Assembly: GCA_041685735.1 (NCBI GenBank)
Contig: JAWLFE010000009.1
Coordinates: forward strand, 16,121 to 80,120
Reading direction: 5' to 3'
DNA: 64,000 bases
Source: CSSed11-175R1 sp041685735
GTDB taxonomy: Bacteria > Actinomycetota > Nitriliruptoria > Nitriliruptorales > Nitriliruptoraceae
Under the pieces are notes generated by a model that did not search any database, was not told where the DNA came from, and worked only from the letters and a program-made list of their open reading frames with translations. Within the stretch, counting starts at the first letter, position 1; each line of letters begins with the position of its first letter. A program made the position numbers and the translations under genes. This document shows positions 17,883 to 25,914 of this stretch, in pieces.

Positions 17883-18809
17883 ATGAGCGGCCCGGTCCAG
17901 CAGCGTGACGCGGCGCGCGAGAACGAGGTGCTCGCGGGCATCCAGGCCCGTGAGGGCCGCACGACCGAGGTCGGGGGGATGCCGGTCGCTCGGGTGCTGC
18001 CGACCAAGGGGCGACGGACCGTCGGCGCCTGGTGTTTCGTGGATCTGATGGGACCGGCGGACGCCGAGCAGCCCGATCCGATGGAGGTCGGACCCCACCC
18101 GCACATCGGCCTGTCGACGGTGACCTGGCTCCTCGAGGGCGAGGCGCTGCACACCGACTCGCTCGGGACCGAGCAGATGATCCGGCCCGGACAGGTCAAC
18201 CTCATGACCGCCGGGCACGGGATCGCGCATGCGGAGCTCGCCGCACGGCCGCCCTTCCGCGGTGTCCAGATGTGGATCGCGCAGCCCGAGGCGACGCGCC
18301 ACGGTGCCTCGGACTTCGTCCACCATGCCGAGTTGCCCCAGATCGAGGAAGGCGGTCTGCGTGGTCTGGTCTTCGCCGGGTCGCTGGCGGGAGCCAGCGC
18401 GTCGACGCGGACGGACACGCCGCTCGTCGGGGCCGACCTCATCCTCGACCGAGGCGCCACCGCGCTGGCGACCGACGTCCGCTTCGAACACTGCGTCGTG
18501 CCCCTTGACGGGCGTGTGAAGGTCCGTGACGAGATCCTCGAGCCCGGGTGGCTCGGCCTGATCCCCATGGGGATCGATGAGCTCCCGATCGAGGCGACGA
18601 CGGACGCGACCCGGTTCCTCGTGCTGGGCGGCGAACCGCTCGGTGAGAAGGTCAGCATGTGGTGGAACTTCGTCGCCCGGGACCAGGACGAGATCACCGC
18701 GGCCTACCGCGACTGGCAGGACCGCACGGACCGGTTCGGGGACGTGCCGTCGACGCTCGAGCGCATCGAGGCGCCGCGTCCCCCCTGGCTCCCCGCCGAG
18801 GACCGTTGA
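17883..18809 (+). CDS. Pirin family protein
   Basis: A 308-residue bicupin. The metal-binding set of the pirin N-terminal cupin is present: HPHIGLSTVTWLLEGE and HTDSLG, then GHGIAHAE. Bacterial pirins can act as quercetin 2,3-dioxygenases or modulate metabolic enzymes; nothing here decides between these. GAGGAGG precedes ATG 17883. The C-terminal extension (WWNFVARDQDEITAAYRDWQ) is typical of the family. It follows the DUF2007-like gene by 43 bp and could be cotranscribed. Confidence 0.9.
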   Translation: MSGPVQQRDAARENEVLAGIQAREGRTTEVGGMPVARVLPTKGRRTVGAWCFVDLMGPADAEQPDPMEVGPHPHIGLSTVTWLLEGEALHTDSLGTEQMIRPGQVNLMTAGHGIAHAELAARPPFRGVQMWIAQPEATRHGASDFVHHAELPQIEEGGLRGLVFAGSLAGASASTRTDTPLVGADLILDRGATALATDVRFEHCVVPLDGRVKVRDEILEPGWLGLIPMGIDELPIEATTDATRFLVLGGEPLGEKVSMWWNFVARDQDEITAAYRDWQDRTDRFGDVPSTLERIEAPRPPWLPAEDR

Positions 18810-18954
18810 CGCATCGGTCCGCCGTGCAGGCGTCTGGATCCGCTGTCCGGATGCGGCCCCACGCCTGAGCGTCTCCAGCCGGGACGCTGGGCGCCGAGAC
18901 GTGGTGGTCACGGGAGCCGGACCATCGTTGCGATCGACGAGCGAGCCCGACGGT

Positions 18955-19419
18955 TCAGTCGGCGAGCTCCGGAGGGAACCCACCGGTCGCGATCGGACCC
19001 CAGCTGTCGATCGTGATGCGCACCAGGCACTTGCCCTGGTCGACCATGGCCTGGCGATACTCGTCCCAGTCGGGATGCTCGCCGGCGATGGCGCGGAAGT
19101 AGTCGACGAGCGGCTCGACCGCATCGGGGAGGTCGATGACCTCGGCGGTGCCGTCCACCTGGACCCAGGCGTCGTTCCAGTCATCCGACAGGATCAGCAC
19201 CGTGGCCGACGGGTCGCGCCGCAGGTTGGCGACCTTCGCGCGCTGCGGGTAGGTCGCGATCACGATCCGACCGGCGTCATCGACACCGCCGCTGACCGGG
19301 GAGACCTGCGGCCGGCCATCCTGCCGCGTCGTGATGAGCACGTGGTGGTGGCGCGGTCGGAGGAACGCGAGGAGGTCGTCGCGCTCGACGCGATCGGTGG
19401 TGGCGATCTGGCGGCCCAT
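18955..19419 (-). CDS. PPOX-class oxidoreductase, likely F420- or flavin-dependent
   Basis: A 154-residue split beta-barrel protein of the pyridoxamine-phosphate-oxidase-like class: FLRPRHHHVLITTRQDGRPQVSP, TYPQRAKVANLRRDPSATVLIL, then WVQVDGTAEVIDLP. This matches the Rv1155-like PPOX/F420 group from actinobacteria. The cofactor cannot be decided by eye. ATG 19419 has AGGAGG 5 nt upstream; the longer open frame upstream overlaps the divergent acyl-CoA dehydrogenase promoter. The 145 bp between this gene and the pirin gene hold nothing I recognise. Confidence 0.82.
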   Translation of the reverse strand: MGRQIATTDRVERDDLLAFLRPRHHHVLITTRQDGRPQVSPVSGGVDDAGRIVIATYPQRAKVANLRRDPSATVLILSDDWNDAWVQVDGTAEVIDLPDAVEPLVDYFRAIAGEHPDWDEYRQAMVDQGKCLVRITIDSWGPIATGGFPPELAD

Positions 19420-19487
19420 GTCGCCTCCTGCTCGTGGACGTCGACGGAGGGTTACCGTGGGAACGTAGCGACCGCGAGGAGCGCACG

Positions 19488-21314
19488 GTGAGTGATACGG
19501 CCGCGTCCGACACGCAGACCGATGCCCGGACCGAGACACCGACCGACGCCGCAGACCCGACCCAGCCGGACGGTCCGCAGCGGCAGACCGCGGACGACGG
19601 GGGACACAGCTCTCCCTCGTTCGCCAAGGGCCTGTTCGTGGGAGAGCTCCACCAGGATCTGCTGACGCCCTACCCGACGATGGCGCGCCGGGAACAGACC
19701 AAGGTCGCGGAACTGATCCGGTCGCTCTACGCGATCACCGATGAGATCTACGACGTCGACCGGATCGAACAGGACCGCTGGATCGGTGACGAGGTCATCG
19801 CTGCGCTCGGTGAGGCTGGGCTGATGGGCCTGTACGTCGGCGAGGAGTACGGCGGCCAGGGTCTGTCCCAGACCGGCTACTGCCGGGTCAGCGAGGAGTT
19901 CGGTCGGATCGACGCCACGCTCGCGGTCGTCACCGGCGTGCACCAGTCGATCGGTTTCAAGGGCATCCACCTGTTCGGGTCCGACGAGCAGAAGGAGCGC
20001 TTCCTGCCGGACCTCGCAGCAGGCCGGAAGCTCGCCGGGTTCGCGCTGACCGAACCCACCACCGGTTCGGACGCCTACGACCTGCAGACCCGCGCCGAGC
20101 GTGAAGCGGATGGATCCTGGCGACTGAACGGCGAGAAGCGTTGGATCGGCAACGGCAACCGTGATGTCGTGGTCTGCTTCGCCCGCAGCGAGGAGCACGG
20201 CCACGTCGCGCTGATCCTCACGCCGGACATGGAGGGCTTCGAATCACCCTTCCGCTACGACACGATGGGGCTGCGGGGCAACGACCTGCGTCACCTGACC
20301 TTCACGGATGTCCGGGTCCCGCCGGAGAACGTGCTCGGCGAGGCCGGTGACGGTTTCTCCATCGCGATGAACATCCTCAACAACGGCCGCATGTCGCTCG
20401 GGACCGGGTCGGTCGGTGCCGTGAAGAAACTGATCGATCTGGCCGTCGACCGGGTCCAGCACCGCGAACAGTTCGGCCAGCCGATCGGCGACTTCGAGCT
20501 CGTCGAGGAGAAGATCGCCTGGATGACCTCCTACCTCTACGGCCTGGAGGCCACGAGCTACGCCACGACCGGGATGATGGACGCCGGGGTCGAGGACGTC
20601 AGCCTCGAGTCGGCGATGGTGAAGGTCGCCGGCACCGAGTTCCTCTGGTACGCCGCGAACCGGGCCTTCCAACTCGCCGGCGGCGAGGCGTACATGAACG
20701 ACCAGCCCTACGCCAAGATCCTGCGCGACATCCGGATCTTCCCGATCTTCGAGGGCGCGAACGACGTCCTGCGTGCCTTCATCGCCCTATCCGGTCTGAA
20801 GGTGCTGGGCGATGAACTCGAGGGGATGGGCGAGCTCGACCTGCTGGGCGCCCCGGTCCGGTCCGGGGGGCTGGTGCTCGACTACGTGCTGTCCCGGGTC
20901 AAGCGCCGGGTCGCGCCGCCACGCCTGACCCACGTGCACCCCGAGCTGCGGTCCCTGGCGGACCCCATCAGCGATCAGGTCGTGCGTCTGCGTGAGTCCT
21001 CGGAGGGCCTGCTGCGCCGGTACGGCAAGGACGTACGCACCAAGCAGCTGCACCAGAAGCGCCTGGCCCACGCCGCGATGGACATCACGGCGCAGGTCAG
21101 CACGTTGTCGCGGATGACGGCGACCATGAACGCGAGTGGGGTCGAGGCGACCGCGACGGAGCGGTTCATCGCCGAGACCTACTGCAGCCGGGCCGCACGT
21201 CGCGTCGAGCGCCACCTGGACCACCTCGACCACAACGACGACGATGCCATGCACCAGATCGCCCGGGTCGCCTACCGTCGGGGCGGATCCGGCTTCGAAC
21301 TCTACGGCGCCTGA
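19488..21314 (+). CDS. Acyl-CoA dehydrogenase, very-long-chain (VLCAD/ACAD9)-like
   Basis: FAD enzyme for the first step of fatty acid beta-oxidation. The 608-residue protein is longer than ordinary 380-400 residue acyl-CoA dehydrogenases: it has a disordered Thr/Asp-rich N-terminus of about 45 residues and a C-terminal extra domain from about 430, as in VLCAD/ACAD9. FALTEPTTGSDA is the FAD loop and the catalytic base is Glu422 in FPIFEGANDVLR. GTG 19488 has GAGGAG (19476-19481) 6 nt upstream. Chain-length preference is inferred from architecture only. Confidence 0.9.
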   Translation: MSDTAASDTQTDARTETPTDAADPTQPDGPQRQTADDGGHSSPSFAKGLFVGELHQDLLTPYPTMARREQTKVAELIRSLYAITDEIYDVDRIEQDRWIGDEVIAALGEAGLMGLYVGEEYGGQGLSQTGYCRVSEEFGRIDATLAVVTGVHQSIGFKGIHLFGSDEQKERFLPDLAAGRKLAGFALTEPTTGSDAYDLQTRAEREADGSWRLNGEKRWIGNGNRDVVVCFARSEEHGHVALILTPDMEGFESPFRYDTMGLRGNDLRHLTFTDVRVPPENVLGEAGDGFSIAMNILNNGRMSLGTGSVGAVKKLIDLAVDRVQHREQFGQPIGDFELVEEKIAWMTSYLYGLEATSYATTGMMDAGVEDVSLESAMVKVAGTEFLWYAANRAFQLAGGEAYMNDQPYAKILRDIRIFPIFEGANDVLRAFIALSGLKVLGDELEGMGELDLLGAPVRSGGLVLDYVLSRVKRRVAPPRLTHVHPELRSLADPISDQVVRLRESSEGLLRRYGKDVRTKQLHQKRLAHAAMDITAQVSTLSRMTATMNASGVEATATERFIAETYCSRAARRVERHLDHLDHNDDDAMHQIARVAYRRGGSGFELYGA

Positions 21315-21339
21315 CCTGCGTGCTGCCCGGATGGTGCGC

Positions 21340-21771
21340 TCAGAGGCCGAGCGGCCAGTTGACCGGACGTGGGAACAGATCCGGGGGCCCGAGCAGGAAC
21401 ACGCCCAGCACGACGAGCACCACGGCGACCGCCGCCAGCCGCACCCATCGGTGGCGCGCCTCGATATCGGTCTGCCCGGTAGCGTCGCCGGGAACGACGC
21501 CATCAGCGCCGTCCTGGAACTCGCCGACGTCGATCCCATCCAGGAAGTCGTCCGGGAGCGCCTCGATGGCGTCCCGCGCCGCCGCTTCGTCCTCGCGCGC
21601 GACCTGGACGCGGTAGCCGCCCGAGCCGAAGGAGATGTGCGGGAGGTTGCCGCCCGCGCTGTCGGAGAGGGTGCGGTGGGTGATCCCGACGTCGTCGAGT
21701 CGGTCGGTGACCATCTGGGCCAGGAACGGCGTGTCGTAGGCGACGATCGTCACCCAGGTGTCGGTGCTCAC
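21340..21771 (-). CDS. DUF2007-like domain with C-terminal membrane anchor
   Basis: A 143-residue protein. Residues 5-70 have the two-halved layout of DUF2007-like proteins (VTIVAYDTPFLAQMVTDRLDD, then GYRVQVAREDEAAARDAIEALP). A single hydrophobic helix near the C-terminus (VRLAAVAVVLVVLGVFLLG) would anchor it in the membrane. GTG 21771 has a GGAG site 5-7 nt upstream. It is a distant relative of the protein at 17588-17839. Function unknown. Confidence 0.7.
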   Translation of the reverse strand: MSTDTWVTIVAYDTPFLAQMVTDRLDDVGITHRTLSDSAGGNLPHISFGSGGYRVQVAREDEAAARDAIEALPDDFLDGIDVGEFQDGADGVVPGDATGQTDIEARHRWVRLAAVAVVLVVLGVFLLGPPDLFPRPVNWPLGL

Positions 21772-21883
21772 GCGGTCTCCTCGGCGCCCCGGCGCGGGGT
21801 CGGAGCGGACCAGCCAGTGTAGGACGCTCGGGGCTGACCGTCCCGTGAGTAGCATCGTGCGTCCACCACAGGAGGCCAACCCC

Positions 21884-22963
21884 GTGAAGGTCGTGATCGC
21901 GCCCGATGGCTTCGGTGGGACGCTGTCGGCCCATGAGGCCGCAGCCGCGATCGCGGCGGGTTGGCGCCGTGAGCGACCGGACGACGAACTCATCGAGATC
22001 CCCCTGTCGGATGGCGGCGAGGGCCTGTTGGAGGTCGTCGCACAGGACGGTGACCGGTGGATGACCACCGAGGTCGCCGGGCCGCTCGGCCATCCGGTGG
22101 AGGCGCCGTGGCTGCTCCGGGACGGACAGACGGCCATCATCGAGTCGGCCCGCGCCTGCGGTCTGGCGCTGGTTCCCGAGGAGCTGCGCTCACCGCTCCG
22201 CACGACCACCTATGGGGTCGGGCAGTTGCTCGCGGCAGCCCGCTCGGCTGGAGCCACGCGGATACTCGTCGGCCTGGGTGGGTCCGCAACGGTCGACGGT
22301 GGGGCCGGGGCGCTGTCGGGCCTCGGGTTCCGGCTCACGGTCGAGGACGGATCCGGGCTCAAGATCGGGGCCGACGATCTACACCGTGTCGCGGCTGCCG
22401 ATCGCGGCTGGTGCCCGGGATTCGACGGGATCGACCTGTGGCTGCTCTCCGACGTCACGACCACCCTGGGCCGGGCGGCCGAGGTGTTCGGTCCGCAGAA
22501 GGGCGCGACGCCGGAGCAGGTCAGGGACCTCACGGACGCCCTGCGACGCTGGGCCGACGTCGCTGAACGGGACCTCGCCGGAGGCGAACGACACCGCGAG
22601 ACGCCCGGCTCTGGCGCAGCCGGTGGCCTGGGCTTCGCGCTGGCGTGCGGACTCGCGGCCCGCTACGAGCCCGGCGCCGAGCGCATCGCCACCCTGGCTG
22701 GGTTCGACACCGCGATCGAGGATGCGGCGATCGTGATCACCGGCGAGGGACGCCTGGACGAGACCTCCGGTGCCGGCAAGGTGATCGGCGTCGTGCACCA
22801 GCGGTGCCGGAGCGTTGACCTGCCTCTGCTGGGTGTCGTCGGCCAACGGGGGGAGGGCGGCCCGGGCCTCGATGACCTCGAGGAAGCGGCGCCGGAGGGT
22901 CCCGGTGCCGATCCGGCCGCAGAGGTCAGCGCGGCGGCGCGACGACTGGCCGCGCGCCGCTGA
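21884..22963 (+). CDS. Glycerate kinase
   Basis: Phosphorylates D-glycerate (GlxK/GarK type). The 359-residue protein has the family start VKVVIAPDGFGGTLSAHEAA, the block PLSDGGEGLLEV, GLGGSATVDGGAG, GAAGGLGFAL and ITGEGRLDETSGAGK near the C-terminus. GTG 21884 has AGGAGG (21870-21875) 8 nt upstream. It stands alone, divergent from the DUF2007-like membrane gene. No other glycerate or glyoxylate genes are adjacent. Confidence 0.92.
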   Translation: MKVVIAPDGFGGTLSAHEAAAAIAAGWRRERPDDELIEIPLSDGGEGLLEVVAQDGDRWMTTEVAGPLGHPVEAPWLLRDGQTAIIESARACGLALVPEELRSPLRTTTYGVGQLLAAARSAGATRILVGLGGSATVDGGAGALSGLGFRLTVEDGSGLKIGADDLHRVAAADRGWCPGFDGIDLWLLSDVTTTLGRAAEVFGPQKGATPEQVRDLTDALRRWADVAERDLAGGERHRETPGSGAAGGLGFALACGLAARYEPGAERIATLAGFDTAIEDAAIVITGEGRLDETSGAGKVIGVVHQRCRSVDLPLLGVVGQRGEGGPGLDDLEEAAPEGPGADPAAEVSAAARRLAARR

Positions 22964-23048
22964 GCGGCCGCTGCCCGGCCGCTGCCCGGCCGCCGTCCAG
23001 CCGGTGCGCAACCGCTGCGCGACGGCTTCCGAGGCGGTGGCTGGTCGG

Positions 23049-23076
23049 TCGACGGGGAGGTCGTGGTCGGTACACT
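23049..23076 (+). promoter_or_regulatory. Candidate promoter of erpA
   Basis: A -35-like TCGACG (23049-23054) and a -10-like TACACT (23071-23076) are separated by 16 bp, upstream of GTG 23194. It is one of few places in the window where both hexamers can be proposed. The region before it (22964-23010) is a GC-rich tract with an 11-bp direct repeat and no T-run. Confidence 0.4.
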
Positions 23077-23193
23077 CGCTGCCAGGCGCCCGTCGACGAT
23101 CCGACCGGCGCTCAGCACGGCACCATCCCGGGGACGCCGCCAACGGCCTCCGGGAGGCCACGAGAACACCGTCAGCACCTCGAGGAGTACCGC

Positions 23194-23574
23194 GTGAGCG
23201 CAGACACCGTCCACAGCGCCGACCCGTCGACCGACCCGTCCACGGCCGGCATCACGTTGACCGAGACGGCTGCAGAGAAGGTCCGCAGCTTCCTCGCGGA
23301 TCAGCCGGACGTCGACGACATCGCCCTGCGCGTCGCCGTGCAGGCTGGGGGTTGTGCGGGGTTCCGCTACGCACTGTTCTTCGATGACCGGGAACTCGAC
23401 GGTGACGTCAACGAGACGCACCACGGGATCCAGGTGCGCATCGACAAGATGTCGTCGCCCTACCTGTCGGGCACCGTGATCGACTGGAAGGAATCGCTGG
23501 AGGCGTCCGGGTTCTCGATCGAGAACCCCAACTCCTCGGGTTCCTGCGCCTGCGGTGAGAGCGCCACCTTCTAG
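23194..23574 (+). CDS. erpA: A-type iron-sulfur carrier, ErpA/HesB-like
   Basis: Delivers iron-sulfur clusters to apoproteins. The 126-residue protein ends with the conserved Cys pair Cys118 and Cys120 in GSCACGESATF and has Cys54 in AGGCAGFRY. A 20-residue Ser/Thr/Asp-rich N-terminal extension precedes the domain, as in other actinobacteria. GTG 23194 has GAGGAG (23182-23187), spacing 6. LipA in this window is a plausible client because it needs two [4Fe-4S] clusters, but no physical link is visible. Confidence 0.9.
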   Translation: MSADTVHSADPSTDPSTAGITLTETAAEKVRSFLADQPDVDDIALRVAVQAGGCAGFRYALFFDDRELDGDVNETHHGIQVRIDKMSSPYLSGTVIDWKESLEASGFSIENPNSSGSCACGESATF

Positions 23575-23597
23575 GTCTGACGTGGTCACGGATCGTC

Positions 23598-24137
23598 GTG
23601 GATGACGAGTCCGGCTGGAACCAGATCCTGCTCGAGGTCTGGTCGCCGGAGGTTCGCGATGCGGTCGTCGAACACATCGAGCGATCGTCGGTCGGGCGGC
23701 ACGGCTGGCTCGTGCGCGTGTTCGCGGACCTCGACGGTGGCAGCGGTCCACTGACCGAGATCGTCCATGCCGTGGTCCTGGCGGCCATCCGGGATGAGAC
23801 GGGAGCCGACCTCGACGGCCTCGGCAGCCAGGCAGCCTGGGAGTGCTACGAACAGGTCTGGTCCGCGCTCGAGGGGCGCTGGTCCGACGGTGGCAAGCTG
23901 GCGGTCGTCCCGCTCGGTGCGGAACCGGCGGTGATCACCGCACTGCGACGACTCCCCGACGAGGCCGCCGTCGCCGCCGGGGCAGCGCTCGGTGAGCACG
24001 GCGTGCAGCCGTTGTGGCTGCGGGGGCGCCTGCTGGTCGACGGCCGTGGTCTCACGGCCTACCTGGAACTCGATGGTGGTCAGGCACCGTCCGAAGTCGC
24101 GCAGGCCATCAGGCAGATCCTCGCGCAGCTTCCGTGA
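23598..24137 (+). CDS. Hypothetical protein
   Basis: A 179-residue soluble protein I do not recognise. It has no signal peptide, membrane segment or Cys cluster. The N-terminal half (WNQILLEVWSPEVRDAVVEHIE) looks helical; the rest is a mix of hydrophobic strands and Ala-rich helices. GTG 23598 is the first start, with no good SD; it begins 23 bp after erpA, so readthrough from erpA is likely. Codon use and third-position GC look like real coding sequence. Confidence 0.6.
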   Translation: MDDESGWNQILLEVWSPEVRDAVVEHIERSSVGRHGWLVRVFADLDGGSGPLTEIVHAVVLAAIRDETGADLDGLGSQAAWECYEQVWSALEGRWSDGGKLAVVPLGAEPAVITALRRLPDEAAVAAGAALGEHGVQPLWLRGRLLVDGRGLTAYLELDGGQAPSEVAQAIRQILAQLP

Positions 24138-24177
24138 GCCGCCCTGCGCGGCTGTCCCGCCTGGTGCGGGCGCGGTC

Positions 24178-24432
24178 TCAGCGGTGCCGCTCGACCACGA
24201 AGGTCGTGACGCCGTCGTCGGTGCCCCGCTCGTGCAGCCGATGTCGCTGCATCCGGCACCACACCGGGACGTCGACGTCCGCTGCGGGGTCGGTGGCCAG
24301 CAGTCGCACCCGGGAGCCCACCGCGACCTCCTCGATCGCGCGCGCCAACTCGATGACCGGCATCGGGCACGCCAATCCGCGGGCGTCGACCTCGCGGATC
24401 CCGGTCTCGTGCACTGGTGTTGTCTCTTCCAC
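24178..24432 (-). CDS. tusA: TusA/SirA family sulfur carrier
   Basis: An 84-residue TusA-like protein. The signature CPMPV follows DARGLA, with the sulfur-carrying Cys22; the end reads GVTTFVVE. TusA proteins accept persulfide sulfur for tRNA thiolation or other sulfur traffic. The start is uncertain: GTG 24432 is used, and GTG 24414 (VHETG) is also possible. It lies 37 bp downstream of the Usp-like gene on the same strand. The junction holds a 24-bp tandem duplication. Confidence 0.75.
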   Translation of the reverse strand: MEETTPVHETGIREVDARGLACPMPVIELARAIEEVAVGSRVRLLATDPAADVDVPVWCRMQRHRLHERGTDDGVTTFVVERHR

Positions 24433-24436
24433 TCGC

Positions 24437-24485
24437 GTCCCGTCCTCAGCCACGTGTCGTGTCCCGTCCTCAGCCACGTGTCGTG
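24437..24485. repeat. Two-copy 24-bp tandem repeat at usp-tusA junction
   Basis: Two perfect adjacent 24-bp copies (24437-24460 and 24461-24484) plus one more matching base. The second copy contains the stop of the Usp-like gene (24470-24472). The first copy lies in the gap before tusA and supplies a GAGGA upstream of the tusA start. Confidence 0.9.
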
Positions 24486-25618
24486 GTGTCGACGGAGGCC
24501 TGCGCCACCGGGTTCCCGCGGTCCAGTTCGTAGCTGATCTCGGCACCGGCCAGGGCCGCCGCGTCGTGCATCGCGGTCATCACCGAGGCCAGAGCGCGGT
24601 TGGGGCCCTCGGAGGTGACCGTCACGGTGGCGCCGACGTGGGCGCGGTCGTCCTCGGCGGGCCACCAGGACATGACGAGTTCGACCGTCCCGACGCCGAG
24701 CAGGATCTCCTCGACGGCGTCGGTCTCCAGCGTCTGTCCATCCGGGAGCCGGATCGTGACGACGATGCGTTGTTCCCGGCGGGGTGGCACCTGCCGGACG
24801 GGTGGTGGGTTGCCGGCGTCGAGGACCGCGTCCACCAGGCTCTCCTGCGGGACCGGACCGACGTCGACGGCGACGAGCAGCGACGCATCGGGTGCCGCCC
24901 AGGCCAGGTGGGTGGTCGCGGCCCGCAGACCAGAAGCCGTCGGCGCAACCGGCGCGATGATCAGATCGGTGGGTCGGGAGAAGGCTTCGACCGCGCGATG
25001 GGTTCGTCTGGGGTCGTGGTGGATCCGATCACCCAGGCGGTGGATCGACGCGGGTAGGTCGTGCTCGCGGCTCCCGCTGCGCAGGATTGTGGTCGGATGC
25101 GCGGTCGAAGCGCGGATACGGCTGGTGAGCTCGGCGGCCAGCGTGAGGCTGCCACAGCCTCCGGGCAGCAGGTGCTCGGCCGAGATCGGCACGACGATGC
25201 GATCGACCGGTTGCAGCCCCAGGCGGATGACAGCGAGCGGCACGCTGGAGCGGCCAACGACGTGGTCGATCAACCGGCCGAACACGTCGGACGCCGAGGT
25301 GGTGCCCCGCCAACCCATCAGGACGAGCCAGGGGTCGTTGTCGTCGATGGCCTCGAGGACCCCCGTGCCGGGGCCCTGCGACGTGCGCACCCGGCCGCGG
25401 ACCTCGATGCCCAGTTCGGTCGCGAGTTGCTCGGCCTCGGTGAGTCCCTGCCATGCATGCGCATGGGTCTCAGCGGAGGCATCGGGGCCGACGACGGTGA
25501 GCAGATCGACCGTCCCACCGGCGCCTGCCAGATCCGCTGCGTACCGGAGCAACGGCGGAGCGGATGCCGGGTTCGCGACGGGAACCAGGATCGGTCGCGC
25601 AGGTTCGGGGAGAGCCAT
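24470..25618 (-). CDS. Universal stress protein-like, two-part protein
   Basis: A 382-residue protein. Residues 1-140 form a Usp-like alpha/beta domain: start ILVPVANP, then WLVLMGWRGT-SASDVFGRLIDHVVGRSSVPLAVIR, which keeps the G-2x-G-9x-GS-type phosphate region in altered form. A second, weaker Usp-like half follows (DRIVVPI, DLIIAPVAPT), then a C-terminal region of about 110 residues with a dsRBD/BON-like beta pattern I cannot place. ATG 25618 has GAGGAG 6 nt upstream. It precedes tusA on the same strand. Such domains often follow amino-acid transporters, but no transporter is here. Confidence 0.65.
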   Translation of the reverse strand: MALPEPARPILVPVANPASAPPLLRYAADLAGAGGTVDLLTVVGPDASAETHAHAWQGLTEAEQLATELGIEVRGRVRTSQGPGTGVLEAIDDNDPWLVLMGWRGTTSASDVFGRLIDHVVGRSSVPLAVIRLGLQPVDRIVVPISAEHLLPGGCGSLTLAAELTSRIRASTAHPTTILRSGSREHDLPASIHRLGDRIHHDPRRTHRAVEAFSRPTDLIIAPVAPTASGLRAATTHLAWAAPDASLLVAVDVGPVPQESLVDAVLDAGNPPPVRQVPPRREQRIVVTIRLPDGQTLETDAVEEILLGVGTVELVMSWWPAEDDRAHVGATVTVTSEGPNRALASVMTAMHDAAALAGAEISYELDRGNPVAQASVDTTTRG

Positions 25619-25914
25619 CGTTGCTCCTCACTGCCTGCGGGGTTCGCTGACGGGCTCGGGCCGGAGTCGCCCGACCGGGCCGGGCGGTCCGGATCCGCCC
25701 CGGTGGCCGTCGAGCCGATCGCGCGACCTCACGGTCGATGGTCGATCGAGCGCCGACCGATCGAGGGTGTCGGTGCCATGGGTCGGTGCCACGGTGGGTC
25801 CCCCGTCCCGGTCGCAACCGGGTTCGGCGTCGGTCGATCGTACCCTCAATGCCATCGCGGTACCGGCCGAACCCTTCCCGGTCCTGCCCGCACCCTTCCC
25901 GGCCCGCCCGGACC
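25619..25914. other. Intergenic stretch between ligase and Usp-like gene
   Basis: No gene is visible in these 296 bp. A minus-strand -10 candidate, TACGAT (25842-25837), could serve the Usp-like gene with a long leader. Positions 25870-25910 hold two partial copies of a C-rich segment of about 21 bp beginning ACCCTTCCCGG. Confidence 0.4.

Noticed and set aside
22964..23010. GC-rich repeats after the glycerate kinase gene as a terminator
   Set aside because: The 11-bp direct repeats can fold, but there is no clear single stem and no T-run.
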